Shown in pieces: positions 62,501 through 64,000 of a DNA stretch of 64,000 nt. The stretch comes from DASYTH01 sp035942955. GTDB taxonomy: Bacteria > Actinomycetota > Actinomycetes > Mycobacteriales > Pseudonocardiaceae. How positions within the stretch are numbered: the first letter of the stretch is position 1; each line of letters begins with the position of its first letter. The stretch is from the NCBI RefSeq assembly GCF_035942955.1, contig NZ_DASZCQ010000228.1, positions 1 through 64,000 of the forward strand, read 5' to 3'. The position numbers and the translations under genes are program-made. The notes under the pieces were generated by a model, which had not been told where the DNA came from, made no database searches, and saw only the letters and a program-made list of their open reading frames with translations.

Positions 62501-63272
62501 CCAGCAGCACCGAATCCTGCGGCAGCACGCACTCCGCGGGCAGCGCAGCCAACAGCGCCGGTGGCAGGATCATGAAGTTCACGTCGTGCGCGCACGCGTA
62601 CTCCGTCAACGCCGGACCGGGCACCCGGCGCTCGGCCGGCACCACGACCAGGCAGCCACCGGACAGCAACCCCAGGCACAGATCCCAGAACGCCACGTCG
62701 AAACTCGGCGACGCGAACTGCAACACCCGGCTGTGCCGCCCCACCCCGAACCGCTCCACCTGGGTGGCCACCAGCTTGGCCACCCCGGTATGGGTGACCG
62801 TCACTCCCTTGGGCCGTCCGGTCGACCCCGACGTGTAGATCACATACGCCGCGTTCTCCGGCCGCAGCGCCACCTCCGGCGCGACGGACGGATAGCCGTC
62901 GACACCCCACAACCGATCGACGATCAGCACCGGATCCGCGTCCCGCACCATGAACTCGACCCGGCTACGCGGCAGATCCGGGTCGATCGGCAGATACGCA
63001 GCCCCCGCCTTGAGCACCGCCAGCTGCGCCACGATCATCTCCACCGATCGTGGTACCGCCAGCGCCACCACCCGCTCCGAACCGGCGCCCCGCTCCACCA
63101 ACGCATGCGCCAACCGATTCGCCCACGCATCCAACTCCGCATAGGACAGCGACTCTTCCTCGAACACCACCGCTACCGCGGACGGATGCCGGCGGACCTG
63201 CGCGGCGAACAGCTCGGGCAGCGTGGCCAGTTGATCGGGTGGGACCGGGCGGTGGTGATCGGTTGGTAGCAC
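47583..63272 (-). CDS. Five-module siderophore NRPS, A-MT-T / C-A-T / C-A-MT-T / C-A-T / C-A-T
   Basis: A 5229-aa peptide synthetase starting at GTG 63272 (GGGAGG upstream). There are five carrier motifs (GGHSL/GGHSM near residues 845, 1861, 3195, 4192, 5189) and four condensation domains (HHIAADG or HHIASDG near 1022, 2045, 3372, 4374). A1 and A3 contain N-methyltransferase inserts (EIGVGSGLILSEVAPRC near 504 and 2857). There are no epimerase, cyclisation, starter-C, thioesterase or reductase domains. Pocket codes read by eye: A1 and A3 DVWILAAVNK (identical), A2 DVWHLSLVDK (Ser), A4 IDTTISLGDK (beta-Ala-like), A5 DAQEGGLVDK (Orn-like). Predicted chain: N-methyl-X, Ser, N-methyl-X, beta-Ala, (hydroxy)Orn, with X plausibly (formyl)hydroxyornithine. 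Transcription is probably iron-repressed through the box at 63325-63343. Confidence 0.95.
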   Translation of the reverse strand: MLPTDHHRPVPPDQLATLPELFAAQVRRHPSAVAVVFEEESLSYAELDAWANRLAHALVERGAGSERVVALAVPRSVEMIVAQLAVLKAGAAYLPIDPDLPRSRVEFMVRDADPVLIVDRLWGVDGYPSVAPEVALRPENAAYVIYTSGSTGRPKGVTVTHTGVAKLVATQVERFGVGRHSRVLQFASPSFDVAFWDLCLGLLSGGCLVVVPAERRVPGPALTEYACAHDVNFMILPPALLAALPAECVLPQDSVLLAGTERVSPELVRRWAPGRRMFNAYGPTEATVNSTLGECDPAESLVPIGFPDPGTSAYVLDAGLKPVPPGVVGELYLGGSGLARGYLGRPALTAERFVANPFGRGSRLYRTGDLVRWLPDGRLVFVGRADDQVKIRGYRIEPGEIESVLAEHSAVGQSVVLAREDRLVAYVVPAGGRDERAEAEQVGQWRELHDAVFAGAGADRFVGWNSSYDGEPIPLSELREWHTSTVERILALNPQRMLEIGVGSGLILSEVAPRCDSYHGIDLSERAIANLRRKVGANVRLEARPAHDLPDGEFDTIILNSVVQYFPSVDYLVDVVRSAFDRLLPGGALFLGDIRNLRLLDHFRTATGRTGPEPELLLDPGFWAALGLGEVDLWVKRGVHHNELTRYRYDVVLRKAPPRPPIDEEVVGFDGLAEALERRTDRLRITGVPNGRLTDGPDPEDLHRLGAEHGYRVAVTWAARGTDGALDVVFQADGEPRQVYRGAPARVPLASLGNHPARRFDVAALRTQLRDRLPRYMVPSAFVVLDRLPVLPSGKVDRKALPDPERPASTSDAEPRTPTERMLCEMFAAVLGLARVGPEDDFFALGGHSLLATRLVLWVRDALGAELSVRSVFDVSTPAGLAELVASGRPDTPRPALVPRERPEPVPLSFAQQRLWFLHRLDGGSATYNVPLVLRLTGDLDVAALRAALSDVVGRHEALRTVFPERDGVPYQHVLDEYEVPLPVSDTPVADTVRRVFDLETDVPIRAELVRRGDREHVLVLVVHHIAADGASMGPLWRDLATAYTARRAGQAPDWTPLPVQYADFTVWQHDIDTAGQLDYWRERLHDLPERIELPTDRPHPAVASHSGELFSFAWDADLHAGIAELARACGASVFMVVHAALAALLTRLGAGTDIPIGTPAAGRTDRALDDLVGFFVNTLVLRVDTTGDPAFRELLGRVRERNLDAYAHQDVPFERLVEELNPARSLSHHPLFQTMLAWQNTPTTGVELPGLTVDELPTGTGTAKFDLWFSLTERQTGIDGQAEYNTDVFNRSTVESMLTRLELLLRAAVADPDRPIGDIDLLIPDESRGLRAEWASTARELPATTVPDLLAAQARRSPDHPALIFEGELLSYAELDAASNRLARRLIDRGAGPERVVAIVLPRSVHLVTAILAVLKTGAAYLPIDPDYPAERIAVMLADAEPAVVLDGPVSADGYPDAPVTVAVDPRHPAYVIYTSGSTGRPKGVVVPHEGIVNRLLWMQAEYGLGPDDRVLQKTPASFDVSVWEFLWPLIVGATEVVARPDGHRDPAYLARLIRDHGVTTVHFVPPMLRAFLSEPTAAGCTSLRRVLCSGEALPPDVAAGFGRVLDAELHNLYGPTEASVDVTSWTYDPSDPTVPIGRPVWNTRVYVLDARLRPVPPGTPGELYLAGVQLARGYLHRPGLTAERFTADPFGSPGARMYRTGDLARRRADGMLEFLGRADEQIKIRGFRVEPGEIAATMTAHPGVAHAVVVAREDRPGDVRLVGYVVPAGSAAGLAESVRTLAARRLPEHMVPSAVVVLDALPVTANGKLDRRALPAPELPASGSARLPRTPREHLLCEMFADVLGRPTVGPDDGFFDLGGHSLLATRLIARVRSVFDAELAVRSVFETQTPAGLAALLESGVDSARPPLCRVERRPERVPLSYAQRRLWFLDRLEGPSATYNVPLVRRLSGALDVAALRAALADVVDRHEALRTVFPLHEDTPYQEVLPAGVELGVREVAEDDLDRLLTELVRAPFDLASRIPMRAELLTLNDRNHVLVLVFHHIASDGWSMAPLWRDIAAAYAARCRGEAPCWLPLPVQYADYTLWQQNLGESQLDYWRETLAGLPERIELPLDRPHSAVSSYRGVLYTFSWDAELCAGLIGLARACGATVFMVAHAALAALLTRLGAGTDIPIGTPIAGRTDQALDDLVGFFVNTLVLRVDTSGDPSFRELLIQARERNLDAHAHQDVPFERLVEELNPARTLSYHPLFQVMIAGQNNARADVTLPGLTVTEIPVTTGTSKFDLSLSLTERPDGIDGIMEYSSEVLNRSTVDTLLARLERLLRAVVADPDRPIGEVDLLADDERERVLGPWSGTVRDLGLATFPELFDAQVRQRPDATAVVFEDESLSYAELDAWANRLAHALVERGAGSERVVALAVPRSVEMIVAQLAVLKAGAAYLPIDPDLPRDRIDLMLQDANPVLVIDRLWNADGYPSVAPEVSLLPENAAYVIYTSGSSGRPKGVVVTHAGVTGLVATQVERFGVGRHSRVLQFASPSFDVAFWDLCLGLLSGGCLVVVPAERRVPGPALTEYAVAHRVNFMILPPSLLAELPAECVLPEDSVLLAGTERVLPELVRRWAPGRRMFNAYGPTEATVNSSLGACDPDDLLVPIGIPDPGTRAYVLDAGLRPVPPGVVGELYLGGSGLARGYLGRPALTAERFVANPFGDGSRLYRTGDLVRWLPDGRLVFVGRSDDQVKIRGYRIEPGEIESVLAEHSSVGQSVVVVREDRLVAYVVPAAGRDEGAEAEQVGQWRALHDAVFAGASDAFVGWNSSYDGAPIPVAELREWHAATIERIMALQPRRVLEIGVGSGLILSEVAPRCDFYHGIDLSEQAIANLRREIGANVLLEARPAHDLPDGEFDTIILNSVVQYFPSVDYLVDVVRSAFDRLLPGGALFLGDIRNLRLLDHFRAATGRTGPEPELLLDPGFWAALGLGEADLWVKRGMHHNELTRYRYDVVLNKTPPREPIVEQVIALDALDEVLRQRPDRIRVTGVPNGRLTDGPDPEDFHRLGAELGYHVAVTWAARGTEGALDVVFQTDGEPRQVYRGTPARVALSSLGNHPARRFDVAALRAQLRDRLPRYMVPSDIVVLDRLPMLPSGKVDRKALPDPEPRSRTTGGAPRTPVEEVLAGLFAELLGVPAVGVDDNFFGLGGHSLLATRLVARLRPVFAVELQVRAVFEAPTVAGLAASLAAIESGPRRPALEPVERPAFIPLSYAQQRLWFLHRLEGPSPTYNMPVAMRLTGDLDVDALRAALSDVIGRHEALRTTFPERDGVPYQHVLDEYEVPLPVTHATVEDVVGHVFDLETSIPLHAELLVRGEREHVLVLVFHHIAADGWSMGPLWRDLATAYTARRAGRTPDWAPLPVQYADFTLWQRDIDVESQVDYWRETLAGLPDRIELPTDRPHPAEASYRGELFRFSWDLDLTALTRTCGATVFMVVHAGLAALLTRLGAGTDIPIGTPIAGRTETALDDLVGFFVNTLVLRLDTAGDPTFRELVARARERNLDGHAHQDVPFERLVEELNPTRSLSHHPLFQTMLAWQNNPAADIRLPGLTVAEEPIRTGTARTDLVLFVGERPASGIRGTVEYNTDVFDRSTVDSILDRLERLLRAAVADPDRPIGGIDLLTPDEHRRLTAERTDPVPVAGVAELFEAQVARTPDHPALICNGETLTYAQLEAQADRLARWLISRGAGPEKVVALALARSTRLVVAILAILKAGAAYLPLDLNHPAERIELMLADAAPHLILRPDDLAGVDDRAPVEWPTVHPDNPAYVIFTSGSTGRPKAVVGTQRALANRLHWGRTLTEPGIRVAKSALTFIDGSTELLGGLVSGETVLLADDATATDPFALSTLVERHGAGMLTVVPSLLSTVVDSAPEGAFDSVTTWITSGEALPAALADAVLARWPRARLINLYGCSEVAGDSLEHRCQASEPGPVPIGRPIANTRAYVLDAALRPVPPGVRGELYLAGAGLARGYLGRPGLTAERFVADPFGPAGSRMYRTGDIVRHRSDGALEFHGRADQQVKIRGVRVEPGEVEAALAAHPDVTRAAVIARENRLIAYAAPAGDPARLRDLLARRLPDHLVPSAVVVLPELPVTPNGKLDRRALPDPVSRVDGRDARTPAEQALCELFADVLGLPEVGVEDGFFTLGGHSLLATRLVSRIRGVLGVEVGIRAVFDAPTPARLAELLDPGRERRPPLRPVDRPDPLPLSFAQQRLWFLDRLSGPSPTYHIPWAWRLSGPIDEPALRAALCDVVARHEALRTVFPDEGGAPRQQILDPERARPVLRVEPFSEARLAEAAGHCFAIDREIPIRAHLFHAGPDEHVLLLLLHHIAADGWSLPPLRRDLDTAYAARRAGHAPRWAPLPVQYADHTLWQRNILDEASQVDYWRAALAGLPEELALPADRPRPPRITNRGGTVSFAVPPEVHRGLRVVAHGCDASMFMVLQAALAALLTRLGAGTDIPLGSPIAGRTDHALDDLAGFFVNTLVLRTDTGGDPTFRELVRRVRETDLAAYAHQDLPFERLVEILNPTRSLARHPLFQVMLAFYHAPSGTERFLGVDAAYRDTGLRQAKFDLSFDLVERRGADGIEGDIEYSLDLFDESTVDMLARRLVRLMAAAAADPDAPIGRIDVLEPQERRRILHEWGRGSTVDGTGTVPVLFARQAAATPDAVALSDEHTSLTFAELDERTDRLARRLVAQGAGPERIVAVILPRSAAVVETILAVLKSGAAYLPIEPDQPEDRIAAILADADPVLVLTGPDLDGPDGDPLPPPDPRHPAYVIYTSGSTGAPKGVVVPHSSLANLFHSHRETLYRPAGRRLRVGHAWSFAFDASWQPQLWMLDGHEVHVIGDETRRDPARLAAAIRDRGLHFLELTPSQFEQVGHFPPVTGIGGEAVAQSLWDRLRGVEAYNLYGPTECTVDSLVARVGDADRPVVGRPVRNAAAYVLDAGLAPVPVGVAGELYLAGAGLARGYLAQPARTAERFIADPLGAPGTRMYRTGDLVRWRPDGQLEYLGRTDDQVKIRGFRVEPGEVAAVLTRHESVERAVVVVRDDRLVAYTVPAVPGLREFAARALPEYMVPAAVVGLDAFPVTPNGKLDLAALPAPDLGGRPGRRPSTPLEGVLCGVLAGVLGLAEVGVDDDLFGLGGHSMLLVALRNRIREETGLDVPIAEFFRNPTVAGLAARFTS
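47586..50560 (-). other. NRPS module 5: C-A-T, ornithine-like pocket, no release domain
   Basis: Residues about 4237-5229. The pocket reads DAQEGGLVDK; Asp235, Glu278, Gly301 and Asp331 agree with the ornithine code DVGEIGSIDK, and Glu278 could hold a basic side chain. The chain ends right after the carrier (GGHSM), so release must be by another protein or by side-chain cyclisation. Confidence 0.65.
50561..53550 (-). other. NRPS module 4: C-A-T, beta-alanine-like pocket
   Basis: Residues about 3240-4237. The usual Asp235 is replaced: the A4 motif reads FIDGSTE, putting Ile at 235 and Asp at 236. The code IDTTISLGDK shares Asp236, Ile299, Ser301, Leu322, Asp331 and Lys517 with the beta-Ala code VDWVISLADK as recalled. 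The displaced Asp is the mark of beta-amino acid binding. Confidence 0.75.
53551..57545 (-). other. NRPS module 3: C-A(MT)-T
   Basis: Residues about 1910-3240. The A-MT part is nearly identical to module 1, including the methyltransferase insert and pocket DVWILAAVNK, so the same N-methylated residue is predicted. Confidence 0.85.
57546..60599 (-). other. NRPS module 2: C-A-T, serine
   Basis: Residues about 890-1910. The adenylation pocket reads DVWHLSLVDK (from FDVSVWE, HFVPP, VLCSGE, NLYGPTEASVD), close to the EntF serine code. No epimerase follows, so L-Ser is expected. Confidence 0.85.
60600..63272 (-). other. NRPS module 1: A(MT)-T loading module
   Basis: Residues about 1-890. The adenylation domain (YTSGSTGRPKG core) is interrupted after its RGYRIEPGE motif by an about 300-residue methyltransferase, then completed by LPSGKVDRKALP, followed by the carrier. 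With no condensation domain in front, it loads the first residue, predicted to be N-methylated. Code DVWILAAVNK is shared with module 3. Confidence 0.85.
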
Positions 63273-63299
63273 GCTCGACCCGCCTCCCTCGCAGTGGAC

Positions 63300-63313
63300 T
63301 TAGGGCACCCTAA
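63300..63313. promoter_or_regulatory. Second TTAGGG...CCCTAA palindrome beside the iron box
   Basis: TTAGGGCACCCTAA is a short inverted repeat 28 bp upstream of the NRPS start and 11 bp from the main iron box. Its ends match iron-box half-sites but the spacing is shorter, so it may be an auxiliary half-site pair. Confidence 0.35.
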
Positions 63314-63324
63314 CAGAAGGGAGC

Positions 63325-63343
63325 TTAGGGTAGCCTCACCTAA
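63325..63343. promoter_or_regulatory. Iron box (DtxR/IdeR-type operator) between NRPS and FecCD permease
   Basis: TTAGGGTAGCCTCACCTAA matches the 19-bp iron box at 16 positions. It lies in the 71-bp divergent region and touches the ATG of the permease gene. Repression by iron of both the biosynthetic operon and the uptake gene is expected. Confidence 0.85.
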
Positions 63344-64000
63344 ATGCAGAGGAAATCTCTCGGCCTGCTGGCGGCGGTCGCGGTGCTGGGCGCCCTCTGC
63401 CTGCTCAGCGTCTGGTTGGGCGCCAAGGAGATCCCGATCACGTCGGTCTGGCGGGTGCTCGTCCACAACGACGGGTCGGCCGACGCGGTGATCATCCACA
63501 GCGTACGGATCCCGCGCACGCTGCTCGGGCTGCTCGTCGGCGTCGGGCTCGGGGTCGCCGGCACGCTCATGCAGGCGCTGACCCGCAACCCGCTTGCCGA
63601 CCCCGGCCTGCTCGGCGTGACCGCGGGCGCGGCGTTCGCGCTGGTGATCGCGGTCGCGGTGCTGGGAGTGACATCGCTGTACGGCTACATCTGGTTCGCG
63701 TTCGCTGGCGCGCTGGCCGCCAGCGTGCTGGTGTACCTGCTGGGCAGCCGCGGCTGGGCCGGCGCCAGCCCGGTGAAGCTGGCCCTCGCCGGGGTCGCCG
63801 TCACCGCACTGCTCTACTCGTTCACCAGCGCCATTGCCCTGTCCGATCCGGCGGCGCTCAACCGGTACCGGTTCTGGACCGCAGGCTCGCTGGCCGGGCA
63901 GGACACCGATGCGCTCGTCGGGGTCCTGCCGTTTCTGCTCACCGGCGTCGCGCTCGCCCTTGCCGGCGCGCCGGCGCTCAACAGCCTGGCACTCGGGGAC
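63344..64000 (+). CDS. FecCD-family ferric-siderophore permease (partial, runs off the window)
   Basis: The first 219 residues of an iron-siderophore importer permease. A signal-anchor helix (LGLLAAVAVLGALCLLSVWLG), then VRIPRTLLGLLVGVGLGVAGTLMQALTRNPLADPGLLGVTAGAA, the FecCD hallmark, and further membrane helices. The 3' end is outside the window. The ATG directly follows the iron box with no ribosome site between, so the transcript may be leaderless. It is divergent from the NRPS operon and would work with the binding lipoprotein at 42162-43151. Confidence 0.9.
   Translation, partial: MQRKSLGLLAAVAVLGALCLLSVWLGAKEIPITSVWRVLVHNDGSADAVIIHSVRIPRTLLGLLVGVGLGVAGTLMQALTRNPLADPGLLGVTAGAAFALVIAVAVLGVTSLYGYIWFAFAGALAASVLVYLLGSRGWAGASPVKLALAGVAVTALLYSFTSAIALSDPAALNRYRFWTAGSLAGQDTDALVGVLPFLLTGVALALAGAPALNSLALGD

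Noticed and set aside
1..64000. tRNA, rRNA or complete insertion sequence
   Set aside because: No cloverleaf, ribosomal RNA or transposase gene was recognised on reading both strands; a covariance-model scan was not possible.

Overview
The window is very GC-rich, with strong G/C preference at codon third positions, frequent GTG starts, many start/stop overlaps, XRE-DUF397 pairs, ECF sigma factors, a ROK-regulated GlcNAc-type transporter and DtxR/IdeR-type iron boxes. This points to an actinomycete, most likely of the Pseudonocardiaceae type (genus not determinable from sequence alone). No tRNA, rRNA, CRISPR array or complete insertion sequence was recognised.

Layout. 0.1-3.2 kb: a membrane-tethered ECF sigma factor, a Pro/Thr-rich stalk protein and a sortase, then a small membrane protein and two gene remnants. 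3.7-12.9 kb: assorted metabolic and regulatory genes (VOC protein, GlxA-type regulator with an isochorismatase-fold hydrolase, M20 peptidase, Nudix/XRE pair, two PEP-mutase-like enzymes around a half-length P450, GNAT, Ogt). 13.0-17.7 kb: NgcEFG-type amino-sugar transporter with a ROK regulator, a near-perfect operator palindrome and a DasR-like site. 17.8-25.2 kb: a six-gene overlapping operon for an ABC importer plus aldarate catabolism (glucarate-dehydratase family, 5-dehydro-4-deoxyglucarate dehydratase, a TIM-barrel-like protein) facing an IclR gene. A uronate dehydrogenase gene at 28.4-29.2 kb carries an operator-like site nearly identical to one in the IclR intergenic region. 26.2-28.3 kb: AhpD-like protein and an ECF42-type sigma/DGPF pair.

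29.2-31.6 and 41.9-64 kb: an iron-regulated hydroxamate siderophore locus in two parts. Left part: N-hydroxylase and formyltransferase, divergent around an iron box. Right part: a 21-kb minus-strand operon (five-module NRPS of 5229 aa, panD, two ABC exporter halves, a siderophore-binding lipoprotein, mbtH) divergent from a FecCD permease around a second iron box. NRPS architecture is A-MT-T / C-A-T / C-A-MT-T / C-A-T / C-A-T with no thioesterase. Pocket codes read by eye suggest X-Ser-X-beta-Ala-Orn-like, where X is an N-methylated residue used twice. The beta-Ala reading is backed by panD, which starts 8 bp after the NRPS stop. Inferred product: an N-methylated pentapeptide carrying up to three hydroxamates from (formyl)hydroxyornithine units, related to but apparently different from madurastatin/albachelin-type siderophores.

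The most unusual feature is the exporter pair. Both halves carry in-frame tandem repeats at the same place, the linker between membrane domain and ATPase domain (99-bp units in one, 30-bp units in the other), and their ATPase motifs are degenerate in complementary ways, leaving one good ATP site in the heterodimer.

31.5-41.8 kb separates the siderophore parts: a frameshifted pentapeptide-like gene, two methyltransferases, an amidohydrolase, tex, an XRE/DUF397 pair, and an island of visibly lower GC with two unrecognised exported or membrane proteins.
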